This document shows, piece after piece, positions 34,332 through 43,958 of a stretch of DNA of 64,000 bases (positions are counted from its first letter, which is position 1; the number at the start of each line of letters is the position of its first letter). Origin of the DNA: Methylophilus sp. (GTDB lineage Bacteria; Pseudomonadota; Gammaproteobacteria; Burkholderiales; Methylophilaceae); contig JAUYRP010000011.1 in assembly GCA_030696695.1 (NCBI GenBank), forward strand, positions 310,001-374,000, given 5' to 3'. The translations under genes and the position numbers were made by a program. The notes beneath the pieces were generated by a model, which was not told where the DNA came from, made no database searches, and was given only the letters and a program-made list of their open reading frames with translations.

Positions 34332-36320
34332 ATGTCTATTGAATCCGTACTTCATGAAAACCGTGTGTTTGCGCCAAGTGCAGAAACGGTCAGCAATGCA
34401 GCCGTCTCTGGCATGCAAGCCTACCAGCAACTGTGTAATGAAGCAAAGAACGACTATGAAGGTTTTTGGGCAAAGTTAGCGCGTGAATTGTTAGTTTGGC
34501 ACAAACCTTTTACCAAAACACTCAACCAAGACAACGCACCTTTTTATAAATGGTTTGAAGACGGCGAATTAAATGTCTCAGCCAACTGCTTGGATAGACA
34601 TCTCAACACCATCCCCAATAAAACCGCCATTATTTTTGAAGGTGATAATGGCGATGTCAAAACCGTCACCTACAAAGAACTTTATCATCAGGTGTGCCAG
34701 TTTGCGAATGGCTTGAAAGCACATAATCTCAAACTGGGTGACCGCGTTATTATCTACTTGCCCATGGGCATTGAAGCAGTCGTCGCTATGCAAGCATGTG
34801 CGCGCCTAGGCATTATCCATTCTGTGGTATTTGGTGGGTTCTCTGCCAAAAGCTTATGTGAACGTATTGTGGATGCAGATGCTATTGCTGTGATTACCTC
34901 TGATGGTCAGTTTCGCGGCGGAAAAACCTTGCCATTGAAACATGCCGTTGATGAAGGCATTGCACAAGCCAAAACAGAGTTTGGCTATGATGGCATCCAA
35001 AAGGTTATTGTGCTCAAAAAGACTGGTCAGGAAATTCACTGGGATAGCAACAATATATGGTGGAGTGATCTGATTGCAGGTCAAGCTAATGAATGTGCGC
35101 CTGTGATGGTGAATGCGGAGCATCCTTTGTTCCTACTTTACACTTCTGGCTCTACAGGCAAGCCAAAAGGTGTACAACACTCCTCAGCAGGCTATTTATT
35201 ACACGCCATGAATACCATGCGTTGGACGTTCGACGTGAAGCCTGACGATATTTATTGGTGTACTGCCGATGTGGGTTGGATTACAGGGCATAGTTATGTG
35301 GCTTATGGTCCGCTCGCGATGGGCGCCACGCAAATTGTATTTGAAGGCATCCCCACCTATCCAAATGCTGGCCGGTTCTGGCAGATGATTCAGAAACATA
35401 AAGTCTCCATTTTCTATACAGCACCTACCGCAATTCGTTCACTCATCAAAGCTGGTGAAACAGACCCAGCAACCCACCCTAGCCAGTATGACCTTTCCAG
35501 CTTACGCTTGCTAGGCACAGTAGGTGAACCAATCAACCCGGAAGCGTGGATGTGGTACTACGAGCAAGTGGGCGGCAGTCGCTGTCCGATTGTCGATACC
35601 TTCTGGCAAACAGAAACAGGCGGCCATGTCATCACCCCACTACCAGGCGCAACTGCATTGGTTCCAGGTTCTTGCACACTCCCTTTCCCAGGTATAGATA
35701 TTGATGTAGTCGATGAAACTGGCAAGGATGTACCATGGGGAACAGGCGGCTTACTGGTCATTAAAAAGCCATGGCCATCGATGATACGCACCATTTACAA
35801 TGACCCTGAGCGCTTTATAGCGAGCTACTACCCTGCCGATTTAGGTGGAAAAACCTATCTGGCTGGCGATGGTGCAATACGGGATGCTAAAACAGGTAAC
35901 TTTACCATCATGGGTAGGATTGATGACGTACTGAATGTATCGGGTCACCGACTTGGCACCATGGAAATTGAATCTGCATTGGTAGCCAATCATATCGTGG
36001 CAGAAGCCGCAGTAGTTGGAAAACCGCATGATATCAAGGGCGAGTCTGTAGTGGCGTATGTAGTGTTAAAAGGCGCACGCCCACAAGGCGATGAAGCAAA
36101 AAAAATAGTCGCTGAACTGCGTGAATGGGTAGGCAAAGAGATTGGGCCGATTGCCAAACCTGATGAAATCCGTTTTGGTGATAATTTACCCAAAACACGT
36201 TCTGGCAAAATCATGCGGAGACTGTTACGTAGCCTTGCAAAAGGTGAAGAGATTACTTCTGACATTTCTACGCTAGATAACCCGGCGATTCTTGAGCAAC
36301 TGAAAGAAGTAGTGAAGTAA
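34332..36320 (+). CDS. acs: Acetyl-coenzyme A synthetase
   Basis: A 662-residue AMP-forming acyl-CoA synthetase of acetate type. Visible motifs are the P-loop [16 protein letters not shown] near residue 270, [15 protein letters not shown] near residue 423, the hinge region [20 protein letters not shown] and the C-terminal lysine motif [15 protein letters not shown], whose lysine is the usual acetylation site. The Trp in the WQTETGG motif fits a small (acetyl) substrate pocket. AGGGGAG precedes the ATG. The protein turns acetate and CoA into acetyl-CoA with ATP. Confidence 0.96.
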   Translation: MSIESVLHENRVFAPSAETVSNAAVSGMQAYQQLCNEAKNDYEGFWAKLARELLVWHKPFTKTLNQDNAPFYKWFEDGELNVSANCLDRHLNTIPNKTAIIFEGDNGDVKTVTYKELYHQVCQFANGLKAHNLKLGDRVIIYLPMGIEAVVAMQACARLGIIHSVVFGGFSAKSLCERIVDADAIAVITSDGQFRGGKTLPLKHAVDEGIAQAKTEFGYDGIQKVIVLKKTGQEIHWDSNNIWWSDLIAGQANECAPVMVNAEHPLFLLYTSGSTGKPKGVQHSSAGYLLHAMNTMRWTFDVKPDDIYWCTADVGWITGHSYVAYGPLAMGATQIVFEGIPTYPNAGRFWQMIQKHKVSIFYTAPTAIRSLIKAGETDPATHPSQYDLSSLRLLGTVGEPINPEAWMWYYEQVGGSRCPIVDTFWQTETGGHVITPLPGATALVPGSCTLPFPGIDIDVVDETGKDVPWGTGGLLVIKKPWPSMIRTIYNDPERFIASYYPADLGGKTYLAGDGAIRDAKTGNFTIMGRIDDVLNVSGHRLGTMEIESALVANHIVAEAAVVGKPHDIKGESVVAYVVLKGARPQGDEAKKIVAELREWVGKEIGPIAKPDEIRFGDNLPKTRSGKIMRRLLRSLAKGEEITSDISTLDNPAILEQLKEVVK

Positions 36321-36386
36321 ATGGAAGGATTGTTAGTGATAGCAGCATTGATACTTGCTGCTATTTTTTTGATGCGCGGAAAGTAA
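36321..36386 (+). CDS. Possible 21-residue membrane peptide after acs
   Basis: An ATG directly adjacent to the acs stop codon opens a 21-codon frame encoding MEGLLVIAALILAAIFLMRG plus Lys: one membrane helix with a positively charged end. GAAG lies upstream within acs. Small membrane proteins of this size exist, but the frame could be chance. Confidence 0.3.
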   Translation: MEGLLVIAALILAAIFLMRGK

Positions 36387-36474
36387 ATCGTTAGTCCATT
36401 TGAGGCATAGACACTACTTCTAGTTTTGATAATATACATAGCATTCACATATCCATACAGATATAGCCAATGTT

Positions 36475-37371
36475 ATGAGTATAAAAGATAATATTTCTTT
36501 GTTAGCTAGAAAAAACCTTAATCAAGTTAAAGATTATGGATATGTGTCTATGTTACCAATGGGTGAAAAAGTCCCTAAAATTATTCACCAAACTTACTTT
36601 AGCACCCAACTGCCTGAGGCTATTCAAGCCAATGTCGATAAATTAAAAGCGCTCAATCCAGACTGGGAGTACCGCTTTTATGATGATGCAGACATTGATG
36701 CGTATGTGATGCAACACTATCCAAAATTGTTTGCAACATTCAAAAAAGTGAACCCAGCATATGGTGCTGCAATGGCTGACTTTTTTAGATACTTAGTTAT
36801 GTACAAAGAAGGCGGTGTTTATTTAGATATCAAAAGTAGTATGACCAAGCCATTGAATGACATTGTTCAAGCAAATGATCAATATGTGCTCAGTTATTGG
36901 AAAAATGACGTGGGTGACGAAATGGAAAATATTGGTAAATACATTGATATTCCTGATCCGTTAGGTGAATTTCAGCAATGGTATATCATCACCGTGGCAG
37001 GCCATCCATTTTTGAAATCCGTGATTGAAACGGTCAGTCACAATGTGGAACACTACAACCCTTTTTTGAACCATGGCGGCCATTTAGGCACATTTCGCGT
37101 GACTGGTCCAATTGCCTACACGCTCGCAATCCACCCATTGTTAAATCAATATCCGCATCGCTTGGAGAGGTCAAATCACGATATTGGTTTGATTTACAAC
37201 ATCTTCACAAAAGCTGCTACGCATGAACATCACTTTTTATACAAAACACACTACTCAAAATTAAAAGAACCGTTGGTGACACCCCCTAAATGGGAAGCGC
37301 CATTCGTCAATGCTTTCTTACCAGCGCGTAATTTTATGATTAACTTCTACAAAACATTCACTGCGAAGTAG
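36475..37371 (+). CDS. Glycosyltransferase family 32-like protein
   Basis: A 298-residue protein. VPKIIHQTYFSTQLPEAIQA near residue 30, NPDWEYRFYDDADIDAYV, then AAMADFFRYLVMYKEGGVYL and DIKSS with the DxD-like metal site, match GT32 (OCH1/TcdB-like) enzymes. It would transfer a sugar from a nucleotide donor to a cell-surface glycan; donor and acceptor are unknown. No membrane helix is evident apart from weak hydrophobicity at the C-terminus. It lies between acs and prfC, and no other polysaccharide genes are adjacent except the GT4-like gene 1.6 kb downstream. Confidence 0.85.
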   Translation: MSIKDNISLLARKNLNQVKDYGYVSMLPMGEKVPKIIHQTYFSTQLPEAIQANVDKLKALNPDWEYRFYDDADIDAYVMQHYPKLFATFKKVNPAYGAAMADFFRYLVMYKEGGVYLDIKSSMTKPLNDIVQANDQYVLSYWKNDVGDEMENIGKYIDIPDPLGEFQQWYIITVAGHPFLKSVIETVSHNVEHYNPFLNHGGHLGTFRVTGPIAYTLAIHPLLNQYPHRLERSNHDIGLIYNIFTKAATHEHHFLYKTHYSKLKEPLVTPPKWEAPFVNAFLPARNFMINFYKTFTAK

Positions 37372-37416
37372 GCTCAGCTTATATAATCTCGGTTTTAAAT
37401 TATTTAACCGATATCC

Positions 37417-38988
37417 ATGACAGATCTCACCAAGATAGAGGTCAGACGAACCTTTGCAATTATTTCCCACCCAGATGCAGGTAAAACCACACTGACAGAA
37501 AAACTGTTGTGGTTTGGTGGTGCCATTCAAGTAGCGGGTGAAGTGCGTGGCCGCAAGGCTGCGCGTCACGCCACTTCTGACTGGATGGAGCTTGAAAAGC
37601 AACGTGGCATTTCGGTCACTTCCTCCGTCATGCAGTTCCCATACCGGCAGCATATGATCAATCTGCTGGATACACCTGGCCATGATGACTTCTCCGAAGA
37701 CACTTATCGCACACTGACAGCGGTCGATTCCGCTGTAATGGTGATTGACTCTGTGAATGGTGTAGAAGCCCAAACCATCAAGTTGCTGAATGTATGTCGC
37801 ATGCGCGATACGCCAATTATCACGTTTATCAATAAACTAGACCGCGAAAGCCGCGCACCGATTGAACTGTTGGATGAAATAGAATCAACGCTAGGCATGG
37901 AATGTGCGCCGATGACATGGCCAATCGGCATGGGCAAAACATTCCGTGGTGTATATAGCCTTGTCAACGACAGCATCTTGTTTTTTGATCCACGTGCTGA
38001 AAAAGGCACTTCAGAAACGATTCAAGGCATTGAAAACCCGCGCTTAGATGAATTGATTGGTCATCAAGCCGAAGAATTGAGAATTGATATAGAGCTGGTC
38101 CGTGGTGCGTCCCACAGCTTTGATAAAGCACGCTACCTAAGTGGCAAACAAACCCCTGTATTTTTTGGTTCAGCTGTGAATAATTTTGGTGTGCAATCGT
38201 TATTAGACGCTGTCGTAGATTTATCTCCGCCACCGCAAGCACGTAAAACGGCTACACGCGTAATCGCGGCCAATGAGCCTAAATTTTCTGGCTTTGTATT
38301 TAAAATTCAAGCCAATATGGACCCAAAACACCGTGACCGGATTGCCTTTTTACGCGTCTGCTCTGGGCGGTTTGAACGTGGCATGAAGATCAAGCAAGTG
38401 GCCACAGGCAAAATGCTGAGCGTGAATAATGCCATCACCTTTATGGCACAAGACCGCACCACCATGGATGAAGCTTATTCAGGGGATATTATCGGCATTC
38501 CTAACCATGGCACGATTAAATTGGGCGATACGTTTACTGAGAACGAAAGCCTGAAATTTATTGGCATTCCATCATTTGCGCCAGAGTTCTTCCGACGTGC
38601 ACGCATCAAAAACCCGATGAAAATGAAACAATTGCAAATTGGCCTAAAACAGCTTTCAGAAGAAGGTGCAGCACAATTGTTCCGCCCCCTGCTCTCTAAC
38701 GATTTGATTTTAGGCGCAGTGGGCATGCTACAGTTTGATGTGGTTGCCCATCGTTTAGAGCATGAATACGGCGTAGACATGATATTTGAGCCGTATGATT
38801 GTTACACCGCACGTTGGTTAAAAGGCAGTGATGCTGACTTAAAGGCGATCGCAGACAAATATGGATTTAACGTGGCTTTAGATAGCGCGGACGACTATGT
38901 TTACCTTGCCCCAAATCGTGTCAACTTACAAATGGCGCAAGAACGGTATCCAGACATAGAATTTGCAGAAACACGTGAAATTGCTTAG
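37417..38988 (+). CDS. prfC: Peptide chain release factor 3
   Basis: A 523-residue translational GTPase with P-loop [20 protein letters not shown], the RF3-specific [20 protein letters not shown], then GISVTSS (switch), [16 protein letters not shown] and NKLDRE. RF3 removes RF1 and RF2 from the ribosome after termination. The length is normal. The gene is followed after 4 bp by a glycosyltransferase gene with no ribosome site of its own, so the two are probably coupled. Confidence 0.97.
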   Translation: MTDLTKIEVRRTFAIISHPDAGKTTLTEKLLWFGGAIQVAGEVRGRKAARHATSDWMELEKQRGISVTSSVMQFPYRQHMINLLDTPGHDDFSEDTYRTLTAVDSAVMVIDSVNGVEAQTIKLLNVCRMRDTPIITFINKLDRESRAPIELLDEIESTLGMECAPMTWPIGMGKTFRGVYSLVNDSILFFDPRAEKGTSETIQGIENPRLDELIGHQAEELRIDIELVRGASHSFDKARYLSGKQTPVFFGSAVNNFGVQSLLDAVVDLSPPPQARKTATRVIAANEPKFSGFVFKIQANMDPKHRDRIAFLRVCSGRFERGMKIKQVATGKMLSVNNAITFMAQDRTTMDEAYSGDIIGIPNHGTIKLGDTFTENESLKFIGIPSFAPEFFRRARIKNPMKMKQLQIGLKQLSEEGAAQLFRPLLSNDLILGAVGMLQFDVVAHRLEHEYGVDMIFEPYDCYTARWLKGSDADLKAIADKYGFNVALDSADDYVYLAPNRVNLQMAQERYPDIEFAETREIA

Positions 38989-38992
38989 GTAA

Positions 38993-40027
38993 ATGAACAT
39001 GCAAAACTGCCGCCAACCTTTGAAGATTATCAACTTAAGTGATCTCAGCACAGATTGGCATTGGCTAAGGGATGAGTTCACCCATTTACCTAACAGTTGG
39101 CAGCATTACTCAAGTTTGGAGTATAAACTCCCTGAATGGTTGCCTAAAAAGCAGTCGGCGGCGCGTTTTATTCAAGCATTCCGCGCTGTGCAAGCATCCA
39201 AAAAATCACCTAGCTTGCTGGTCTCCCATGGGCCACGCCCAGCTTATTATGGTGGACGTATGGCGCAATTGTTCAACCCCTCTTTGCCGCATTTGGTCTA
39301 CTCGTTTAATTACACCAACCTACCTACTGGAATTCAGCATAAAGCCATGGCTAAAGCGTATCAACAGGCAGATCGGTTTGTGGTGTATTCCACGCTAGAA
39401 AAGCAACTATATGCTGATTATTTTGGCATTGATCCTGACCGTATCGATATGTTGCATTGGTCTGTGCATGCACCTAAAGTGCCACTCAACGAAACCCCAT
39501 TAGTCGCGGGGGATTATATTTGTGCCCTCGGCAGCCAAGGGCGCGATTACCAAACGCTGTTTGAGGCCATGCGCTTACTTAAGCATATTCGATTGGTAGT
39601 GGTAGCTACTGCAGAAAGCGTTGAACATTTATCCATCCCAGAAAACGTCAAGCTCTACACTCATATTCCACTCACACAAGCACACAATATTTTGACGCAC
39701 AGCCGAATGATGGTGGTGCCACTGCGAGACAGCCAAGTACCGTGTGGCCATGTGACGATTGTATCTGGCATGTTTTTCAAAAAAGCGATGGTCGTGACCA
39801 ACTCTGCAGGGGTACATGACTATATTCAAGACCATCAAACAGGCTTGTTCTATGCACCTAAACAAGTAAAAGACTTGGCAGAAAAAATACAACTACTGTG
39901 GGATGACACTGCCAAAGCGAACAATTTAGCAGAAGCAGGTTATCAATTTGCCAACAACAAATGTACTGAAAAATCTGTGGTGTCTTACTTCGAGCACTAT
40001 TTGAGTCGCTTACAAGCTAGTGGGTAA
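38993..40027 (+). CDS. Glycosyltransferase (GT-B fold, family 4-like)
   Basis: A 344-residue protein with a GT-B layout: an N-terminal half with LLVSHGPRPAYYGGRMAQ and LVYSFNYTNLPTG, and a C-terminal half with CALGSQGRDYQTLFEAMRLL, then PLRDSQVPCGHVTIVSGMFF and KKAMVVTNSAGVHDYIQDHQ, the usual donor-site pattern. Donor and acceptor are unknown. The ATG lies 4 bp after prfC. A YchJ-like gene follows after 11 bp. Confidence 0.8.
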   Translation: MNMQNCRQPLKIINLSDLSTDWHWLRDEFTHLPNSWQHYSSLEYKLPEWLPKKQSAARFIQAFRAVQASKKSPSLLVSHGPRPAYYGGRMAQLFNPSLPHLVYSFNYTNLPTGIQHKAMAKAYQQADRFVVYSTLEKQLYADYFGIDPDRIDMLHWSVHAPKVPLNETPLVAGDYICALGSQGRDYQTLFEAMRLLKHIRLVVVATAESVEHLSIPENVKLYTHIPLTQAHNILTHSRMMVVPLRDSQVPCGHVTIVSGMFFKKAMVVTNSAGVHDYIQDHQTGLFYAPKQVKDLAEKIQLLWDDTAKANNLAEAGYQFANNKCTEKSVVSYFEHYLSRLQASG

Positions 40028-40038
40028 CGATAGTAGTG

Positions 40039-40428
40039 ATGAAAGCTTCCAAACAAACGGACCATTGCCCATGTGACTCAGGTCTGCCATACATCCAATG
40101 TTGCCAACCTCTACACCTTGGTCAACCTGCACCATGTGCACAGGCACTCATGCGTTCACGCTACAGCGCTTATGTATTGCAATTAACGCAATACCTTATC
40201 CAAACATGGCATCCAGACACCCGTCCTAGCGATTTAGATTTAACTCAAGACCATACCCAATGGCTTGGCTTAACAATCATTCGTGCAGAAAATACAAGCC
40301 TTGATACTGCAATTGTTGAGTTTGTTGCCCGCTATAAAGTGGGTGGAAACCGCGCTGAGCGCATGCATGAAACCAGCCAGTTTAGCTATAGCGATGCTTG
40401 GTACTACGTAACGGGTCAGGTTAAATAA
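40039..40428 (+). CDS. YchJ-like SEC-C motif protein
   Basis: A 129-residue protein with the N-terminal zinc motif CPCDSGLPYIQCCQPLH, followed by ALMRSRYSAYVLQLTQYLIQ and TWHPDTRP, then an SnoaL-like beta sheet ending in FVARYKVGG and HETSQFSY. This is the UPF0225/YchJ arrangement; function is not established. The ATG at 40039 is preferred to a GTG one codon before. It ends 1 bp from the convergent sensor kinase gene. Confidence 0.9.
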   Translation: MKASKQTDHCPCDSGLPYIQCCQPLHLGQPAPCAQALMRSRYSAYVLQLTQYLIQTWHPDTRPSDLDLTQDHTQWLGLTIIRAENTSLDTAIVEFVARYKVGGNRAERMHETSQFSYSDAWYYVTGQVK

Positions 40429-40429
40429 A

Positions 40430-41836
40430 TTACACAGGCAATGTCATGGTGACACTAAAGCCATATGGCTTAAGGTTTTTTGCGACTGCTTTGCCTCCAT
40501 GGGTCTCAATTACCTGCTTGGTAATGGCAAGCCCGACCCCATGCCCCACCACTTGACTGCCAGAATGCCCGCGTACAAAAGGTTTAAAGATATCCTCTAA
40601 CTCTGTTTCCAGCACCCCAGCCCCTTGGTCAGTAATTTCAATATCAATCAATTTTCCTTCCGCTTGTAATGTGCAATGAATGCTCACAATAGAGTCGTTT
40701 GGCGCATATTTGATGGCATTTCTGACTACATTTTCAATCGCCCGGTAAATCAAGTCTGGTTGCCCTTGCAAATAGCCCGTATAAGTATTTTTGAGCACCA
40801 CATGCACACGCTTACTGGATGCTTCAAACGCGGCATCAGAGACTATCGTCTCCAACACATCACTGAGTGAGTACGGCTCTATTTTAAGCGCGACCATGCC
40901 TGACTCAAACCTAGAAAGCTCTAGCAGTTCACCTATCATCTTATCCATACGATTGGCTTCTAACTCAATGCGATTCAGTGAGTTTTCGGCTCTGTCTGGA
41001 TTTTGCAACGCCAGCCCTAACGCCATGTGCATTCTGGCCAAAGGTGAACGCAATTCATGCGAGACATGATGTAGTAAGCGGGTTTGCCCTTGCATTAAAG
41101 TATTTAAGCGGCTAGCCATGTAATCAAAATGCCTACCTAAATCTGACAACTCATCTTTACGTGAGCCCATTTTGTCTGCCACGGTAATGTTCAAATTACC
41201 TTCTGCAGCATGCTCAAATGCCAACCGCAATGTTTTGATGGGCTTAGAAAAATACCACGCTAAAATTGCGGCGAATAATATGCTGGCAAGCGTGCCGATG
41301 ATTAAACCTTTGATAGGAAATGTAGCCACAAGTTTGAACAGTGGATTGGCGTGGTCTAATTCATGAGGCGGCGGTGGCGGCGGTTCTCCGTCCTCTATAT
41401 TCGGTGGTGGTGGCGTCCAGCCACGGGAACGATTACCACGATTGGATATTGCAAAAATAAGATAAGACTGATTGTCGGCAAATGTCACTCTGGCGACATC
41501 TTCTGACGGTCCCGCATTAATTGTCGCATCAAGCGAGTTTAACCACTGTGCCTCTAATTTACGTTGAAGTAAATCTTGCTTGGCTTGGTCGATCACATAG
41601 ACGCGATGCATCAATTGTTGCCCCTCCCACTTTGCCAGCAAATCTTTAGTGGCCTCGACACCGCTTAATTCTAATGTTGTCTGTGCTGCATGCATCAGTG
41701 AATGACCTATCGGCGAATGGTCGATACTTGCATTTTGTTTGCTAATACTGAAAAGAATGTAAAGCCCAACGCCTAAGCCAGTGGTGAGTTGCGCTAAAAA
41801 GAAAAATAAAAAAAACTTCCAATACAAACGTCCCAT
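40430..41836 (-). CDS. cpxA: Sensor histidine kinase, CpxA-like
   Basis: A 468-residue membrane kinase: helix at residues 7-28, a periplasmic sensor of about 145 residues with a striking proline run (GWTPPPPNIEDGEPPPPPPH), a second helix near 176-195, HAMP linker, H-box HHVSHELRSPLARMHMALGL with the phospho-accepting His, and a HATPase domain with ENVVRNAIKYAPND and GQGVGLAI-type loops (GHGVGLAITKQVIETHGGKA). It follows its response regulator by 3 bp. The Spy/CpxP-like gene upstream and GTAAA boxes point to envelope-stress sensing. Confidence 0.8.
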   Translation of the reverse strand: MGRLYWKFFLFFFLAQLTTGLGVGLYILFSISKQNASIDHSPIGHSLMHAAQTTLELSGVEATKDLLAKWEGQQLMHRVYVIDQAKQDLLQRKLEAQWLNSLDATINAGPSEDVARVTFADNQSYLIFAISNRGNRSRGWTPPPPNIEDGEPPPPPPHELDHANPLFKLVATFPIKGLIIGTLASILFAAILAWYFSKPIKTLRLAFEHAAEGNLNITVADKMGSRKDELSDLGRHFDYMASRLNTLMQGQTRLLHHVSHELRSPLARMHMALGLALQNPDRAENSLNRIELEANRMDKMIGELLELSRFESGMVALKIEPYSLSDVLETIVSDAAFEASSKRVHVVLKNTYTGYLQGQPDLIYRAIENVVRNAIKYAPNDSIVSIHCTLQAEGKLIDIEITDQGAGVLETELEDIFKPFVRGHSGSQVVGHGVGLAITKQVIETHGGKAVAKNLKPYGFSVTMTLPV

Positions 41837-41839
41837 GTT

Positions 41840-42523
41840 CTACTCTTTAACTAACTGATAACCCATGCGATACACGGTTTGGATCAAATTTGGGTTACCT
41901 GAGCGTTGGGTGATTTTCTGGCGTATGCTGCTGAGATGCACATCAATACTGCGATCGAATTTGGCTAGCGGCCGACCAAGTGCTTGTAGCGACAACTCCT
42001 CCTTGGAAATGACAGCACCCGCATGGCGTGCAAGCGTTTCGAGTAAATTGAACTCTGTACTGGTTAAATCCAACACCTCTTTGCGCCATTCTGCACGACG
42101 TTGTGCTGACCATATTTTCAAATCGCCCACGGTAATCACATAGGTTCGAGAAGCGTTTGCTTGAATTCGCCTTAAAATAGCGCGTACGCGAGCCACCAAC
42201 TCTCGTGGCGTGCACGGCTTAGAGACATAGTCATCTGCGCCTAACTCCAGACCTGTGATTTTGTCATTGTTGTCGCCTTTGGCTGTTAGCATGATGACGG
42301 GAATACTGCTACTGTTCGCACGAATATTTTTTAATGTCTGCATCCCCCCTTGCACAGGCATCATCACATCCAAAATCATTAAATCAAATTCGCCAGCCAG
42401 AACATACTGCTCTGCCGTAATACCATCATGGCCAACTGTGACATCAAACCCTTCTTGCTCCATATACTCCTTGAGCATACCTACAAGTTCCACATCATCA
42501 TCAATCAATAATAACTTGTTCAT
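41840..42523 (-). CDS. cpxR: OmpR-family response regulator, CpxR-like
   Basis: A 227-residue regulator. The receiver has acidic residues D8-D10, phospho-acceptor D52 in LMILDVMMP and K104-type lysine in YVSKPCTPRELVARV; the C-terminal winged helix includes LTSTEFNLLETLARHAGAVI and DRSIDVHLSSIRQKI. It would bind DNA as a dimer at direct repeats. Two GTAAA-N5-GTAAA boxes lie within 135 bp of its start, consistent with autoregulation and control of the divergent Spy-like gene. Confidence 0.82.
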   Translation of the reverse strand: MNKLLLIDDDVELVGMLKEYMEQEGFDVTVGHDGITAEQYVLAGEFDLMILDVMMPVQGGMQTLKNIRANSSSIPVIMLTAKGDNNDKITGLELGADDYVSKPCTPRELVARVRAILRRIQANASRTYVITVGDLKIWSAQRRAEWRKEVLDLTSTEFNLLETLARHAGAVISKEELSLQALGRPLAKFDRSIDVHLSSIRQKITQRSGNPNLIQTVYRMGYQLVKE

Positions 42524-42598
42524 TTTCTTCTCGATTCAATACCTTAGCATTGCATCATACCGAGAGGATAGACACCTTAACAAGTGTAAAGCCAGCGT

Positions 42599-42613
42599 TT
42601 TACCCAACTTTAC
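42599..42613 (-). promoter_or_regulatory. CpxR-type box 1
   Basis: TTTAC-CCAAC-TTTAC, which on the minus strand reads GTAAA-N5-GTAAA, the exact E. coli CpxR consensus. It is 76-90 bp upstream of the regulator gene. Confidence 0.7.
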
Positions 42614-42641
42614 ATCTTTCGTTATTTGTAAATAGTGCAGG

Positions 42642-42656
42642 TTTACATGCTTTTAC
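42642..42656 (-). promoter_or_regulatory. CpxR-type box 2
   Basis: TTTAC-ATGCT-TTTAC, again GTAAA-N5-GTAAA on the minus strand. Further single half-sites lie at 42586-42590, 42628-42632 and 42674-42678, so the whole 42584-42680 stretch is dense in such sites. It lies 80-94 bp before the Spy-like gene. Confidence 0.7.
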
Positions 42657-42735
42657 GCACCCTTAACGTTGCTTTACAACTAAGCACTGCACAATGTAAT
42701 TGTCTTAATTGAGACATATATGTGAAAGGTAAACA

Positions 42736-43272
42736 ATGAACACAACATTTAAAACATTATTGGCTGCAGCGTGCATCACTATTGCTGCAACTAGCTTAGC
42801 AGTGGCTGAACATAGTGAAACAGGTGATAAGCCTCACTATTGCGTAAAAGGTCATCATCAAAACCTTCCTCATGCTGGTGTACACGGATTTGGTCAACCA
42901 CATTTCTTACATGGGATTGCACTCACCGCTGAGCAAGAAGATAAACTTTTTGCATTACATCACGCAGAAGTACCAAAAATACGTGCGCAAATGAAGCAAC
43001 GTCAACAACTCAACCAAGCGCTCAGAGAATTGAGCCAAGCGACACCATTCGATGAAGCCAAAGCCAACACTATTGCAGACAAGCTGGCTACTTTAGAAAG
43101 AGAAAGTGCATTTAATCGTGCCAGAACTGAAAGTAAGGTATTGGCAGTGCTGACATTAGAGCAGCGTGAACAAGCAATCAAAAACAAAGCGCAATTTGGC
43201 AAACATGATGAGATGCATCAGCCCACTGGTTTTCGTGGTCGTTCACACCAGCGTCCTGACATCAGGAGCTAG
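42736..43272 (+). CDS. Spy/CpxP-like periplasmic chaperone-type protein
   Basis: A 178-residue exported protein with a signal peptide ending near AVAEH, a His-rich stretch (HYCVKGHHQNLPHAGVHGFG) and an all-helical part bearing two LTxxQ-type motifs, LTAEQEDKLF and LTLEQREQAI. Spy/CpxP proteins buffer misfolded periplasmic proteins or inhibit the CpxA sensor. Divergence from the two-component genes across a region with CpxR-type boxes makes it their likely target. The His-rich N-terminus could bind metal ions. Confidence 0.82.
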   Translation: MNTTFKTLLAAACITIAATSLAVAEHSETGDKPHYCVKGHHQNLPHAGVHGFGQPHFLHGIALTAEQEDKLFALHHAEVPKIRAQMKQRQQLNQALRELSQATPFDEAKANTIADKLATLERESAFNRARTESKVLAVLTLEQREQAIKNKAQFGKHDEMHQPTGFRGRSHQRPDIRS

Positions 43273-43321
43273 TTAAAAATAGCGGACATCTATGTGCTTG
43301 CGAAGGCATGTGGATACTTAA

Positions 43322-43351
43322 AAAAAGACCACAGCAATGCGGTCTTTTTTA
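43322..43351. terminator. Bidirectional intrinsic terminator
   Basis: AAAAAAGACC - acagcaatgc - GGTCTTTTTT gives a stem flanked by A and T runs, so it works on both strands. It lies between the Spy-like gene (plus) and the hypothetical gene ending at 43374 (minus). Confidence 0.8.
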
Positions 43352-43373
43352 CAGCATTCAACAAGAATGTGTA

Positions 43374-43940
43374 TCAAACTTGTTCAAAAGCTTCGCATAA
43401 TTGGCTTAATAACTGACCAAAAAGAGGTAACACATCTTCTTTGTCATGCGGGCTATCATCATCGGTACCCGCAATCACAAAGCTCACCGTGACCTTGTCC
43501 ACATTCTCTCTAAACTCTGCCCAATGTTCTACCTCGGCATCGCCTATTAACTTAAATTTATTCAAGCCAGATTCAATAATTTCGACGAGTTGTGCGTCCG
43601 AGATTCCTGCAAATAAGGTTTTTGCAATGGTAATTTGCGCAGTTTGGTAGTCGGGATTGATGTCTTCTTGCGTTAAAGGCATGGATAAAAATGCAAACAG
43701 CAATAAAGCATAAGCCTGATACACACTCAACATATCAAAGTTTTCTTCTAGTTCATGCCCCGGTTGTCGCCCTGCCTCTTGAATTGCTTTGAAGGTTAAA
43801 TAGCTCGCCAAATAATGGGCAGCATCCAGCGCATCGAATGTATTCAGATCAATGGTTGATTTAGCGCCATCATCAAAACTTTCTGCCAAACAAATGGCAT
43901 GCAAAAGTTTTAAACGCTGGGAATATGTGATTTCGTTCAT
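43374..43940 (-). CDS. Hypothetical helical protein
   Basis: A 188-residue, mostly alpha-helical soluble protein with no signal peptide. Segments such as SQRLKLLHAICLAESFDDGA and DVLPLFGQLLSQLCEAFEQV look amphipathic. The C-terminal 50 residues are acidic. No family is recognised. It lies 18 bp upstream of... rather, just after its neighbour's coding strand: the yheS gene ends at 43959 on the same strand, so this gene follows yheS and may be co-transcribed with it. Confidence 0.7.
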   Translation of the reverse strand: MNEITYSQRLKLLHAICLAESFDDGAKSTIDLNTFDALDAAHYLASYLTFKAIQEAGRQPGHELEENFDMLSVYQAYALLLFAFLSMPLTQEDINPDYQTAQITIAKTLFAGISDAQLVEIIESGLNKFKLIGDAEVEHWAEFRENVDKVTVSFVIAGTDDDSPHDKEDVLPLFGQLLSQLCEAFEQV

Positions 43941-43958
43941 ATAAGACCTAATAAAAAA

